From CAVTRI01 sp963737075 (GTDB lineage Bacteria > Actinomycetota > Acidimicrobiia > Acidimicrobiales > Palsa-688): a stretch of DNA of 64,000 bases. The stretch covers positions 806,001 to 870,000 of the forward strand of contig CAVTRI010000002.1 in assembly GCA_963737075.1 (NCBI GenBank), in the 5' to 3' direction. Numbering within the stretch: the stretch's first letter is position 1; each line of letters starts with the position of its first letter. A program made the position numbers and the translations under genes. Below, piece by piece: positions 24,557 to 33,305 of this stretch. Below the pieces are notes generated by a model. It made no database searches, was not told where the DNA came from, and saw only the letters and a list, made by a program, of their open reading frames with translations.

Positions 24557-25738
24557 TCAACCCTGCGATCGCGTCCGGAGCCAGGACGCGGCGTTGTCGT
24601 AGTAGAACGCCTCCACCACGGCGGCATCATGTCCTTCCAACGACTCATCGAAGCGACGGACGGGGTCGCGGCCGCCCTCGGCATGCGGGTAGTCGGTCGA
24701 GAACATGTACAGCCGAGGATCGCTCACGCCGAAAAGCAGGCCCACGTCCTCGAACGGGTAGGGGGTGAAGCGCAGCTGCTCGCCTGCCTGCTCGGACGGG
24801 AGCCGCTGAAAATCGGCCAGGCGCCGCTCCGAGCGCGACCAGATGGTGACGGCGTGGTCCAACCGCCTGATCATGTCGGGAACCCAGCCGGCTCCCACCT
24901 CGATGGCTCCGCCCCGCAATCGGGGGAACCGTTCGAGGACACCGTCGAGGACCAGAGTGGAGAGGAACCGCTCGAACGGCTGGTAGACGACCATCAGGTC
25001 CTTGGAGCCGATGATCTCTGCGCGGGGCGCCGCGGGCTGCCCTCCGGAAGCTGGGTCGCCGTCGTCGGTCCATTCGGCGTCGATCGAGAGGGGAGCACTT
25101 CCGACGTGCAGCACGAACGGCGTCCCCTCGGCGGACAGCCGCTCCCAGAAGCCATCGTTGCGGGGATGGCCGGGTGACTGTCGGCCGGGCGCCCGCGCTG
25201 GTATCCAGACCGGTCCGAGTCCCATCTCGAGGGCGTCGTCGAGCACCCGGATTCCCGCTTCCGGGACGTCGAGATCGCACATGCCGACGCCGCTCAGCCG
25301 CCGGTCGTCCTGGCAGAAGGCGGCGACCGCCCGGTTGTGGGCACCGTACGCGGCGTAACGCAGATGCGGATCCTCGATGGAAAACAGAAAGGCGCACAGC
25401 GACGTGTAGACCACCTGGCGCTCGAAGCCCAGCTGATCGAGCACGGCCGCACGATCCGCCGGGTCGGTGGCGCCCAGGGCCCGGTGCCACTTCGGCCCCC
25501 GGCGAATCACGTCGCCTCCGAGGGCGACCAGCTCGGCCCGTTCCTGGCCGGCCGGACCGGGCGTGTCGAGGTCCAATCCGGTCAGACCTCCGCTTATAGC
25601 TGGCAGCCGCTCAGCCATCCCGGCCTGCGCGTGGTCGTCGAGGAACGACGGCCATTCCATGAGGTGGCTGTCGGCGTCGATCACCGAACGTTGCACGTAG
25701 GTGGCCGCGCCGGACGACGGCGCCGGCGCCCCGGTCAC
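24557..25738 (-). CDS. Amidohydrolase-family (Amidohydro_2) metalloenzyme
   Basis: A 393-residue amidohydrolase closely related to the protein at 8140-9285. Shared blocks are VIDADSHLMEW, PFVLHVGSAPLS, MVVYQPFERFLSTLVLDGVL, ERFPRLRGGAIE and MFSTDYPHAEGGRDPVRRFD. The Asp/His metal motif, the central His and the C-terminal Asp-Tyr-Pro-His motif are all present. The start is uncertain: GTG 25738 begins a plausible leader, whereas the open frame reaches 25813. The substrate is unknown; finding two paralogues in one window suggests a family expansion in this genome. Confidence 0.82.
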   Translation of the reverse strand: MTGAPAPSSGAATYVQRSVIDADSHLMEWPSFLDDHAQAGMAERLPAISGGLTGLDLDTPGPAGQERAELVALGGDVIRRGPKWHRALGATDPADRAAVLDQLGFERQVVYTSLCAFLFSIEDPHLRYAAYGAHNRAVAAFCQDDRRLSGVGMCDLDVPEAGIRVLDDALEMGLGPVWIPARAPGRQSPGHPRNDGFWERLSAEGTPFVLHVGSAPLSIDAEWTDDGDPASGGQPAAPRAEIIGSKDLMVVYQPFERFLSTLVLDGVLERFPRLRGGAIEVGAGWVPDMIRRLDHAVTIWSRSERRLADFQRLPSEQAGEQLRFTPYPFEDVGLLFGVSDPRLYMFSTDYPHAEGGRDPVRRFDESLEGHDAAVVEAFYYDNAASWLRTRSQG

Positions 25739-25840
25739 GACCCGGAGCCAAGCGCGGGCGGTAGCGCTCCGATCTCCATCTCTTCCACCATAGCCACGCG
25801 AAAAGCCGCGCATCCGGCCCGATTGAGGTTCACCGTCGCG

Positions 25841-26824
25841 TCAGCGTCCCTGTCCCAGCTCGGCAAGCACCTCGTCATCTGCCGTGAAGTCGAACTCGTA
25901 AGTGTCCCGACCACCGGCTGCATACCAAGCGTACGAATCTCGGTAGGCCTCTGCTAAGCCGAACTGCGGCTCCCACTCGAGCTCCGTCAGCGCCTTCGAT
26001 ATCGAGAAGACGATGCCCCCCGCTGTGCCTTCTCCCCAGTGCACGACGGGTGTGTTGTGGCGTCGAATGAACTCCGTCGGTACGTTGACGATCTCCGGAT
26101 CAACGCCTACAGCTCTGGCCATGAGGTGTACGACGCCCAGGATGCTGGAAAATTCGGCGCCTGCGGCGTTGTACGCCTGGCCTACAGCTCGGTCGTTGCC
26201 GAGAATCGAGATCAGCAGGCGGGCCACGTCGTCAATGTGGATCAAGTGAACGAATGCGAACCCGTCCCCCGGAACGAGAATTGGACGCCCCGTTTCTAAA
26301 CGCTTGAAGAACCCCGGATCCCTCGATGCCAAAGGGCTTCTCGGTCCGACGGTGTGGGACACGCGTACGCTCGTGGCAGGGAAACCGGTGGCGTTCCAGC
26401 GCTCCGCCAGGAAGCGCTCAGAGCGAACCTTCCCGACTCCGTAGGAACGCAGGGGCTCGTCCTTCACGGTCTCGTGCACGCGAAAGTCCTCTGTCACAGG
26501 CTGGATAAAGCTTCGCCGGTAAACGGCCACAGAACTCGTGAACACGTAGTGCTGCACCCGACCGTCGAACAGATTGACCAGAGGTTCCAGGTCAGAGGGC
26601 CCATAGGCTGTGTTATCGAACACTGCGTCAAAGCTGGACGCGTGGGGTCCCAGAGCGGCTTCCAGATCCCCAGGTACACGTCGATCGACATGAATGCGGT
26701 AGACACCCGAGGGGAGCTCCACCTCATGGCTGTTTGCCACTGTCACCTCGAACCCCCGATCGGCCAGCTCGCGTACAAGGCTCAGGCCGATGTACCGGTT
26801 GCCGCCAAGGACGAGGATCCTCAT
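25841..26824 (-). CDS. NAD-dependent epimerase/dehydratase-like (extended SDR) protein
   Basis: A 327-residue extended SDR. The N-terminal nucleotide loop is LVLGGNRYIGLSLVREL (a GGxxxxG variant of TGxxGxxG), with DNTAYGPSDLE as the following loop. Active-site SSVAVYRRSF provides a serine and tyrosine, but the usual YxxxK appears as YGVGK further along (PLRSYGVGKVRSERF). FVHLIHIDDVARLL is typical of NAD-epimerase relatives. The substrate is unknown. Start choice: ATG 26824 has AAAGGGGA 8 nt upstream; ATG 26830 is the alternative. It follows the LLM remnant closely. Confidence 0.8.
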   Translation of the reverse strand: MRILVLGGNRYIGLSLVRELADRGFEVTVANSHEVELPSGVYRIHVDRRVPGDLEAALGPHASSFDAVFDNTAYGPSDLEPLVNLFDGRVQHYVFTSSVAVYRRSFIQPVTEDFRVHETVKDEPLRSYGVGKVRSERFLAERWNATGFPATSVRVSHTVGPRSPLASRDPGFFKRLETGRPILVPGDGFAFVHLIHIDDVARLLISILGNDRAVGQAYNAAGAEFSSILGVVHLMARAVGVDPEIVNVPTEFIRRHNTPVVHWGEGTAGGIVFSISKALTELEWEPQFGLAEAYRDSYAWYAAGGRDTYEFDFTADDEVLAELGQGR

Positions 26825-26851
26825 GACCATTTCCCCTTTCGATAAGGCGGT

Positions 26852-27162
26852 TCAGTCCTCAGCCACGTGGAGCGGATGATGCCGAGGCAGCACCATGACC
26901 ATGGTCCCATATCTACACGCGTTGTGCGGCCAGCATAATAGGAAAGAAGTTGGGTAGGATTTGGGATCATCGTATAGGGCGTGTGATGATGCTCGACGGT
27001 CCAGATGGAGTCAAAGCCCAACGGTTCGGCCAGATCGCCGAGTGGGAGCTCCTCGTCGTAGATTGCGCTATCGCTGATTTGAGGTGGGGTGTCCCATCGG
27101 CCGGCGGCGTAGCGCTCCCAATCGAGGTAATTCTGGAAGAAGAGCGTCATACCTACCTTCAT
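26852..27162 (-). pseudogene. N-terminal fragment of an LLM-class monooxygenase
   Basis: The first about 85 codons from ATG 27162 read as a normal luciferase-like N-terminus: MKVGMTLFFQNYLDWERYAA, LGFDSIWTVEHHHTPYTMIP and LLSYYAGRTTRVDMG. The reading then needs a one-base shift at about 26905 to continue as TMVMVLPRHHPLHVAED, and stops at 26852. The remaining roughly 250 codons of the barrel are absent, and the epimerase-like gene begins 28 bp further on. This is a decayed or recombined LLM gene related to but separate from those at 14728 and 37462. Confidence 0.75.
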
Positions 27163-27337
27163 CGGGAGGAACCTCCTGGGGTTGGTGTGCGTGGCGGGAT
27201 ATCGACGGTGAACGCCGGATGGCCTGAATGGAGCCAGAGATTAGCAGCAGGTGCCCCGAAGAACCCTTTTGGAACTGGTCAGCCCAACCACTCGCCAGCT
27301 CCGGCGCTGTAACCTGTAGGCGAAAGCAGGAGAAGAC

Positions 27338-28132
27338 ATGGCAACTCCACTTCCTCCGTCGTTGCAACTGGCAAAACGGCCGCGGCTGGTCGATGAGGTG
27401 ACGCAGGGCTTGCGACAACTGATCGTATCTGGCGAGCTCCCTCCCGGACGACAGCTCTTGCAGACGGAATTAGCCGATCAGCTTGGGGTAAGTCGGACAC
27501 CCTTGCGGGAGGCCTTCCGCGTTCTTGAGAGCGAAGGTCTCGTACGTGTCTCCAATCGCAACAACACCATCGAAGTGGTCACGTACCGTCCAGAGGACAT
27601 CCGGGAAATGTACGAGATCCGAGAAGTCATCGATGGGCTGGCGGCACGCCTGGCCGCTCGCAAGGGAATCTCAGAGGACCGGACAGCGGAGTTTCGACGG
27701 TTGCTCGTCGAGATGGAGAAGGCTTCGCGTCCCTACGACCCCATCCGCAGAACGGAGGCTCATGGTGCCTTCCATTCGCTGGTGATCGAATGCAGTGGTA
27801 ACTCGCGGCTATCAAGCATGGTGCCCTTGGTGCGCGCCAGCTCGGCGGCCTTGTCCTTACCATTTATTGAAGATCCTTCGGGGGCGGCGCTCGTGGACGA
27901 CGGGCAGATGCTCACCCACCAGGAGGCGATGGACCGGGCCCAGCTGTTTCACCAGCAGATTTTCGACGCTCTCATCGCCGGCGACGGCAGGCGGGCGGAG
28001 GCGGCGGCGCGGACGCATATTCAGCGATCCCTCAAGTTTGTGGTCCGAATGGAGGAGTGGCGGGAGGCCATCATGACCGCGCAAGCGCAAAGGGCGGCAC
28101 GCGCGACGAAGCGTCGGTCCTCGGGCGCTTAG
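27338..28132 (+). CDS. GntR-family (FCD subfamily) transcriptional regulator
   Basis: A 264-residue regulator with an N-terminal winged helix-turn-helix (about residues 15-80: LVDEVTQGLRQLIVSGELPP, QTELADQLGVSRTPLREAFR, LESEGLVRV). The C-terminal FCD all-helical ligand domain (about 90-245) has YEIREVIDGLAARLAA, HGAFHSLVIECSGN and RAQLFHQQIFDALIAGD; the histidine pattern fits its metal-assisted ligand site. FCD regulators respond to organic acids or acyl-CoA and usually repress neighbouring catabolic genes. It heads the plus-strand group with the SDR and cyclase, facing the large minus-strand array, so it is the likely regulator of this region. GGAGAAG precedes the ATG. Confidence 0.88.
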   Translation: MATPLPPSLQLAKRPRLVDEVTQGLRQLIVSGELPPGRQLLQTELADQLGVSRTPLREAFRVLESEGLVRVSNRNNTIEVVTYRPEDIREMYEIREVIDGLAARLAARKGISEDRTAEFRRLLVEMEKASRPYDPIRRTEAHGAFHSLVIECSGNSRLSSMVPLVRASSAALSLPFIEDPSGAALVDDGQMLTHQEAMDRAQLFHQQIFDALIAGDGRRAEAAARTHIQRSLKFVVRMEEWREAIMTAQAQRAARATKRRSSGA

Positions 28133-28218
28133 TTTCACCCACCGACCATCGTAAGCGTTTGCCTCCTGACCGAGGCCGTCCTAGAGTCAAGTCGTAGGTA
28201 CAACATGGGGGAGTTGAC

Positions 28219-29037
28219 ATGCCTGGTGACGCGTGGGGTTATGAGGGAAAGCACGTCGTCGTAACGGGCTGCTCGTCGGGAATCGGCGAAGCAACAGCAC
28301 GCGAGTTGCGCGACCTGGGGGCGCATGTCACCGGCCTCGATCTGAAGGCTCCGTCACTTACGCTGGACCAGTTCCTCCAGGTGGACCTCTCGGATCGACA
28401 GTCGATTGATGATCGGGTCACTCACGTCGCTGCACCCATCGACGCCCTGTTCAACTGCGCAGGTCTATCCGGTGGCGGCGGTCCTCCAATACTAGTCATG
28501 CAGGTGAACTTCATTGGTCTGCGTCATCTCACGAACTCTCTTCTTTCAGCAATGCCGCCCGGCGGTGCCATCGCCAGCATCGCGTCGACCGGCGGGATGG
28601 GGTATCAGGACAACATCGCCGCTGTCAGGGAGTTTCTAGCTGTCGAGGGGTTCGAAGCTGCTATCGCGTGGTGTGACGCGCACCCGGAGCAGTTCGTGCG
28701 AGGCGGGTACACGTTTTCGAAGCAGGCGCTCATCGTGTGGACGATGTTGCAGGCCAGTGCGCTTGCCGCCGAGAGAATCCGTATCAACTGTACTGGTCCG
28801 GGCATGACCGCGACGCCGATGCTCAAGGACTCTGCGAGGTTGCTCGGTCAGGAGTTTCTGGACCGCTTTCCGCGGCCGCTGGGTCGCGACGCCTCGGCGG
28901 AGGAGCAGGCGTGGCCGCTCATCTTCCTCAACAGCCGAGCGGCGAGCCACATCAGCGGACAACTGCTTTGGGTGGACGGCGGTCTGGTGAACGGGCTGGC
29001 TGTGGGCACCATCGACCGGTCCCTCGTATCTCGCTGA
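28219..29037 (+). CDS. SDR of the coniferyl-alcohol / 3-alpha-hydroxysteroid dehydrogenase type
   Basis: A 272-residue short-chain dehydrogenase. TGCSSGIG (16-23) binds NAD(P), NCAG follows the third strand, and the catalytic YTFSK block lies at about residues 161-165. The segment YQDNIAAVREFLAV with EGFEAAIAWCDAHPEQFVRG before the YxxxK is an insertion characteristic of the coniferyl-alcohol dehydrogenase/3-alpha-HSD group, so the substrate is probably an alcohol on an aromatic, terpenoid or steroid skeleton. Signature NCTGPGMTATPM and a terminal LLWVDGG complete it. A ribosome site GGGGGAG lies upstream. It sits between the GntR gene and the cyclase gene on one strand. Confidence 0.87.
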   Translation: MPGDAWGYEGKHVVVTGCSSGIGEATARELRDLGAHVTGLDLKAPSLTLDQFLQVDLSDRQSIDDRVTHVAAPIDALFNCAGLSGGGGPPILVMQVNFIGLRHLTNSLLSAMPPGGAIASIASTGGMGYQDNIAAVREFLAVEGFEAAIAWCDAHPEQFVRGGYTFSKQALIVWTMLQASALAAERIRINCTGPGMTATPMLKDSARLLGQEFLDRFPRPLGRDASAEEQAWPLIFLNSRAASHISGQLLWVDGGLVNGLAVGTIDRSLVSR

Positions 29038-29053
29038 CAGGAGGGTTGGATCG

Positions 29054-30046
29054 ATGCCTCAGGCAACCATCGCTGCATTCCGTGAGACGGCCGAGCGGGT
29101 TCGAAATTGGCGCCGATGGGGTGACGACGACGAGTTCGGCACCCTGAACTTCATCACCGCCGACAAAGTGGCGGACGCCACCGCCCTAGCCCGGCGGGGG
29201 GCCGTCTTCTCACTTGGCGTCAACTTCGACAGCAACGGCCCCCAGGGGACGAATGCCCCGTTTCGGACCAACCCGATCCATCTCATGAGCATCGACGGGG
29301 GTGACGCCGCGAGCTTTGCCAAGCACGTCAAAGGATGGGACCACGCGGTGGCAGCCGGGCTCGGCACCATGTTCGACAACGGTCTCATGCGGTTCAATGA
29401 CGATTACATCGTCATGCCCCTGCAGGCGGCCACTCAGTGGGACGCGCTATCTCATGTGTACTACGAGGACCGGCTCTATAACGGCTATCCGGCCGACTGC
29501 GTGACCAGCTTCGGCGCCACTCGGTTAGGCATCGAGAAGGTCGCGGTCAGGGGCGTCACCGGGCGCGGGGTGCTGCTGGACGTCGCCCGGGCCCGGAACG
29601 TGCCCTTCGTGGGCTTGGGTGAGCCGATCGGTCCCGAGGAGTTAGAAGAGGTGGCGACCCGCCAAGGGGTTGAGATCCGATCGGGTGACATCCTGCTGAT
29701 CCGCACCGGGTGGTGGGAGCGATTCGTCGATACGCGGGACGGGACGATGGCGGCGTCGGGGTTGAGCTGGCGTTGCGCCGAATGGTTCCACAGCCGACAG
29801 ATCGCGGCGGTGGCCGCCGACAATGTGGCAGTCGAAGGCCACGACAACGAAGTGGAGGGGGTGTTCCTTGCGCTCCACTGCCTCTGCCTCAGAGACATGG
29901 GGCTGATGTTCGGTGAGCTGTGGGATCTGAGTGGGCTCGCGGCGGACTGTGCTGACGACGGCATCTACGATTTTTTGCTAGTGGCCAGCCCACTGAAGGT
30001 GACAGGAGGGGTGGGTTCTCCGCTTAACCCGGTAGCGGTGAAGTAG
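29054..30046 (+). CDS. Cyclase-family (kynurenine-formamidase-like) metal-dependent hydrolase
   Basis: A 330-residue member of the putative-cyclase family (PF04199), which includes arylformamidases and cyclic-ester or amide hydrolases. The N-terminal block GDDDEFGTLNFITADKV is typical of a larger subgroup. The metal-site region HxGTHxDxPxH appears here as TQWDALSHVYY, with the first histidine replaced. A second cluster, GDILLIRTGWWERF, and LSWRCAEWFHSRQIAAVAAD are also conserved. It probably hydrolyses or isomerises a ring-derived intermediate in the same pathway as the SDR. AGGAGG precedes ATG 29054. The last codons overlap the convergent SnoaL gene by 23 bp. Confidence 0.82.
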   Translation: MPQATIAAFRETAERVRNWRRWGDDDEFGTLNFITADKVADATALARRGAVFSLGVNFDSNGPQGTNAPFRTNPIHLMSIDGGDAASFAKHVKGWDHAVAAGLGTMFDNGLMRFNDDYIVMPLQAATQWDALSHVYYEDRLYNGYPADCVTSFGATRLGIEKVAVRGVTGRGVLLDVARARNVPFVGLGEPIGPEELEEVATRQGVEIRSGDILLIRTGWWERFVDTRDGTMAASGLSWRCAEWFHSRQIAAVAADNVAVEGHDNEVEGVFLALHCLCLRDMGLMFGELWDLSGLAADCADDGIYDFLLVASPLKVTGGVGSPLNPVAVK

Positions 30047-30566
30047 AGCTGTCGCTGGCGCTCAGGCGCGGGAACAGGCCATAGGCGGCATCGGCACCGG
30101 GTCCCTTCCGCCCCGGGGGGTATCCGGGCATCGGATCTGAAATGTCGGTATAAGTGTGCCAGTCGCAGACGACCTTCCGCCTCGCGATCTTCCACTCCCC
30201 GTCTCGGCATTCGAATCGGTCCAGGTACCGCCCGGCGAAGATGAGCATGCGGTCGGTGCCGTTTGCATCACGAACCGGGTGGTGGGCCATGACGTACGAC
30301 TCGACGCGCGCACGATCGGGACTGTCGAGCTCTATGTATACGTTGAGAAGTTGGTGCTGGCCCCCGGCGTCGGGCTCCTCCCCGGGGTGATAGGCCAACC
30401 GGTCGGCGAGCTCCCAGCCGAGACCGGTGAACGGTCCGTGCTCGTCGATTCCGTCGGGAAAGAAGGCTTGGCGGATAAGGGCGGGGTCGCCGCGGTCCAC
30501 ACCGCGGCAGTAGACAACGAGAGCCTGGTGGATCTCGATGTGCGCGGAGAGAGCGTCAGCATCCAT
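30024..30566 (-). CDS. SnoaL-like / NTF2-fold protein
   Basis: A 180-residue protein of the SnoaL-4/NTF2-like fold, whose members are small aldol-type cyclases, hydratases or auxiliary hydroxylation subunits. It shows the conserved YCRGVDRGDPALIRQAFFPD block with the acidic site, FAGRYLDRFECRDGEWKIAR, and KVVCDWHTYTD. It starts 4 bp after the P450 stop, so it is cotranscribed. The role may be to process the P450 product, but the pairing is inferred from position only. The 3' end overlaps the convergent cyclase gene by 23 bp. Confidence 0.8.
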   Translation of the reverse strand: MDADALSAHIEIHQALVVYCRGVDRGDPALIRQAFFPDGIDEHGPFTGLGWELADRLAYHPGEEPDAGGQHQLLNVYIELDSPDRARVESYVMAHHPVRDANGTDRMLIFAGRYLDRFECRDGEWKIARRKVVCDWHTYTDISDPMPGYPPGRKGPGADAAYGLFPRLSASDSSTSPLPG

Positions 30567-30570
30567 CGTC

Positions 30571-31821
30571 TCAGTCCCAGACCAGCCGCAGTTCCTCAGT
30601 ACTCCGTTCCATACCGGTATGCCGTTTGGGAGTCGTGCCTGGCTTCAGCCGGTAGGTGGGAATACGCCGGTGAATCTCTTCCATCGCCACCTTGAGCTCC
30701 ATGCGGGCCAGGTGCGAGCCGAGGCAGCGGTGCGGGCCGGCGCCGAACTGCAAGTGGCGGGTCGGGCCGCGATCGAAGTCGACTTCGTCGGCGTCGGGGC
30801 CCATCTCCCTCGGGTCACGACCTGCTGATCCGGTGGCCCACATGACCACATCCCCAGCTGGAATCACGCAACCTCCGATCTCGACGTCCACCTTCGCCCG
30901 GCGACCGCCGGTCACAATGGACTCCCAACGCATCAACTCTTCAATGGCGGCGGGGATGAGCTGGGGCTCCTTCACGAGAATGTCTCGCTGCGCAAGGTGC
31001 TGCGACAGGTAGACCATCATGTTGCTCAACGTGTTCGTCGTCGTGTGCAGCCCGGCGTTGTACAAGACCAGCGTCAGATTGAGCATCTCATTCATCGACA
31101 AGGGACGGCCGTCGACCTTGGCCGCGACGAGCACGCTGGCCAGATCGTCGCCGATCGGGCCGCTCTCCTGCCGCTGCTCGTAGAGCCGCCGGAAGTAAGC
31201 GACCTGACGGGCTCGGGTCTCCTTCATCACCTGCAGTCGACGGTCTGGGTCGTCGATGGCGTCGACGTGCTTCTCCTCCTCGCCCCACGCGGCTTCGAGC
31301 AGCTCGTGGTAGTCCTCCGGCGGCACACCGAGGAGCGGCATCGTGACCGCTCCAGGGATGTGCACGGCGAAGTCACGGACGAACTCGCACTCCCCCTGGG
31401 GGGCCAACTCGTCCAGCAGCTTGACGGTCACGTCCCGGGCCAGCGGCTCCGCTTCCTCCGCTCGGGCCGGGGTGAATGTCGACTGGATGATCTGGCGGAA
31501 CGCGAAGTGTTCCGGGGGGTCAGACTGGATGAGCAGGTTGGGCCCGAGGTCGGCGCGCACATTCTCGTTGCGGGGCCTGGGCGAAGTCTTTCGGTTCGAG
31601 AAGCGTTTGTTGTCCCTCAACACCTGGTGGACGTCGGCGTGGCGGGTAACGATCCAGTAACCGCCCTGGGTCTCCATGTGTGCGACAGGGCACTCGTCCC
31701 GGAGCCGGGCCAGCACAGGGTAGGGGTCCTCGTGCACCGATGGATCGTTGAGAAAGTCGAGTCGGCGGACCCAATCGGGGACCTCGGGGTTCGACACCTC
31801 AGGCCGGGGTGCGATGGTCAT
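30571..31821 (-). CDS. Cytochrome P450
   Basis: A 416-residue soluble bacterial P450 (class I). The heme loop is FGAGPHRCLGSHLAR with axial Cys366, the ExxR pair is in EELMRWESI, and the I-helix oxygen-activating segment reads YNAGLHTTTNTLSN. The N-terminal DPYPVLARLRDECPV and the QSDPPEHFAFR substrate region resemble the CYP105/107/125-type families without allowing a name. It is coupled to the ferredoxin upstream (4-nt ATGA overlap) and to SnoaL downstream. A reductase is not encoded in the window, so electrons must come through a reductase elsewhere. Hydroxylation of a hydrophobic substrate is expected. Confidence 0.92.
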   Translation of the reverse strand: MTIAPRPEVSNPEVPDWVRRLDFLNDPSVHEDPYPVLARLRDECPVAHMETQGGYWIVTRHADVHQVLRDNKRFSNRKTSPRPRNENVRADLGPNLLIQSDPPEHFAFRQIIQSTFTPARAEEAEPLARDVTVKLLDELAPQGECEFVRDFAVHIPGAVTMPLLGVPPEDYHELLEAAWGEEEKHVDAIDDPDRRLQVMKETRARQVAYFRRLYEQRQESGPIGDDLASVLVAAKVDGRPLSMNEMLNLTLVLYNAGLHTTTNTLSNMMVYLSQHLAQRDILVKEPQLIPAAIEELMRWESIVTGGRRAKVDVEIGGCVIPAGDVVMWATGSAGRDPREMGPDADEVDFDRGPTRHLQFGAGPHRCLGSHLARMELKVAMEEIHRRIPTYRLKPGTTPKRHTGMERSTEELRLVWD

Positions 31822-32036
31822 GATCTTTGCTCCTCCCGCTCTTCATCGACGAGGATGATCGCCCGCTCCGGGCAGCCACGCAGCCCCCGTTCGGCCGCAG
31901 CCACGTCGGCGACGCCTACCTCGACGACCCCCTCGACTGCGTTGTATCCCAGATCGTCGAGCGGGTACACCTCCGGTGCCTGACTATGGCAGACGGCGTG
32001 TCCCTCACATTTGGCGCGGTCAACCCTGATTTTCAT
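31818..32036 (-). CDS. P450-associated ferredoxin ([3Fe-4S]/[4Fe-4S])
   Basis: A 72-residue ferredoxin. It has the cluster motif C10-x2-H-x2-C16 (CEGHAVC) and the later C55-P in RGCPERAI, the arrangement with His in place of the second cysteine that is common in actinobacterial P450 partners. ATG 32036 follows GAGGAAG at good spacing; the longer reading frame from 32084 overlaps the cupin and is ignored. It overlaps the P450 start by 4 nt, so the two proteins are almost certainly redox partners. Confidence 0.9.
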   Translation of the reverse strand: MKIRVDRAKCEGHAVCHSQAPEVYPLDDLGYNAVEGVVEVGVADVAAAERGLRGCPERAIILVDEEREEQRS

Positions 32037-32502
32037 CGCCGTGGTCTTCCTCCTGCCCGACGATGGTGGTCTTGGACCAGGCACGCCGGATCATCAAGAA
32101 CTCGCACCCGTCGGGGCCGGCCGCCTCCGCCCCATAGACCGTGCGGGCATCGTTATAAGCCGTGGCCCCGGGACCGATGAACTGACCGGCGAAGTTCGCT
32201 GACCCCTTAAGGATCATGATGAACTCACCCTCGGTGTGCCAGTGTTTGGGAAACACGAAGTTGGGCGGGAATCGGATAATCGATATGGGAAACCGATCCT
32301 CCCCCTCTTTTGGCTTGACCAGCCACTTTTCCTGCACACCCTCAGAGTGACGCCTCGCCTCCGGGCGATCCGGCTGGTTGGGTCGGGGCGCCGGCGGTCC
32401 CCATGGCAGCGCGTCCAGGTCGAAAAGGTGTAGTCCCCGGCTGTCGATATCGACCACCTTGTCCTGGGAGTCCACCACGTCGGCTGGCCATCTGTCATCC
32501 AT
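32020..32502 (-). CDS. Cupin-domain protein
   Basis: A 160-residue single-domain cupin. The first metal-binding motif is present as PKHWHTEGEFIMILKGSANF (about residues 85-104). The second motif is less obvious. Cupins of this size include dioxygenases, isomerases and sugar-like lactonases, and here it could be an extradiol-type ring-modifying or auxiliary enzyme. The start ATG 32502 has AGGGAGAG upstream, and its stop overlaps the ferredoxin gene by about 17 bp. It lies between the ABC transporter genes and the P450 set, so it links the two halves of the array. Confidence 0.8.
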   Translation of the reverse strand: MDDRWPADVVDSQDKVVDIDSRGLHLFDLDALPWGPPAPRPNQPDRPEARRHSEGVQEKWLVKPKEGEDRFPISIIRFPPNFVFPKHWHTEGEFIMILKGSANFAGQFIGPGATAYNDARTVYGAEAAGPDGCEFLMIRRAWSKTTIVGQEEDHGDENQG

Positions 32503-32525
32503 CTTCGACTCTCCCTTGCACTACG

Positions 32526-33305
32526 TCACTCATGACGCACTCCTAGGTATCTCTCGGCGATGTCCTCCGCGCGAAGGTCGCGAGAGGGGCCGGAGTGGAC
32601 CAGCCGACCGCGATCGAGAATGTGAACGGTGCTCGTCAACTCCAAGGCTCGCGCGATGTACTGCTCGACCACCAGAAGCGCCTTGCCAGCTTGGACGATC
32701 GCCGTCAGCGCAGCGAAGATGCGGTCGACGACGAGCGGGGCCAGGCCGAGCGACGCTTCATCGACGACAATGATCTCGGCCCGGGACAGGTACGTCCGAG
32801 CGAGGGCCAGCATCTGCTGTTCGCCCCCGCTCAGGCTGCCCGCCAGCTGGCGCAGGCGCGGGGCCAGCTGGGGAAACGCAGCCGTCGCTTGGTCTTTGGC
32901 GTCTCGCTCCTGGCCCTTGATCGACTGGAGCACGAGGTTCTCCTCGACGGTAAGCGACGGGAAGATGCCTCTGCCTTCTGGGATATGGCAGAGTCCGCGG
33001 CGGGTGATCTCCTCGGGGCGGCGGCGCTGGATCTCCTCACCGGAGAGGAACACACGTCCTTTGGTGGGCGTGATGATCCCGGAGATGGCGCGCAGCAGGG
33101 TGGTCTTGCCCGCACCGTTGGGACCGAGCAGAGCGACCGCGGTCGACGCCGGAACGTCGAAGCTGACGTCACGCAGCACCTGGGTATCCCCGTAGCCCGC
33201 CCACAGGCTTTGCACTGCGAGGATGGGACCGGACCGACCAGCGGCCGGTCCATCTGAGTCCTCCGCAGTGCCCGTATGATCGTTGCCGCGCGCCCGGATG
33301 GTCAC
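32526..33305 (-). CDS. livF: Branched-chain-amino-acid-type ABC transporter ATPase (LivF)
   Basis: A 259-residue ABC ATPase with Walker A GPNGAGKTT, signature LSGGEQQM and Walker B EIIVVDEASLGLAP. The LivF-specific LCHIPEGRGIFPSLTVEENL segment identifies the subunit. Its start is GTG 33305, overlapping the stop of the fused permease/ATPase gene in GTGA, so the two form a coupled operon. It hydrolyses ATP to power uptake by the fused LivH-M-G protein, together with the substrate-binding lipoprotein. In this gene context the substrate need not be an amino acid; such systems also import aromatic acids, amides and steroid-like acids. Confidence 0.93.
   Translation of the reverse strand: MTIRARGNDHTGTAEDSDGPAAGRSGPILAVQSLWAGYGDTQVLRDVSFDVPASTAVALLGPNGAGKTTLLRAISGIITPTKGRVFLSGEEIQRRRPEEITRRGLCHIPEGRGIFPSLTVEENLVLQSIKGQERDAKDQATAAFPQLAPRLRQLAGSLSGGEQQMLALARTYLSRAEIIVVDEASLGLAPLVVDRIFAALTAIVQAGKALLVVEQYIARALELTSTVHILDRGRLVHSGPSRDLRAEDIAERYLGVRHE

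Noticed and set aside
28192..28203. TCGTAGGTACAA as a GntR operator upstream of the SDR
   Set aside because: The half-sites resemble GntR/FCD sites, but the 4-nt spacer does not match the usual 0-3 nt form and there is only one copy, so it is not listed as a feature.
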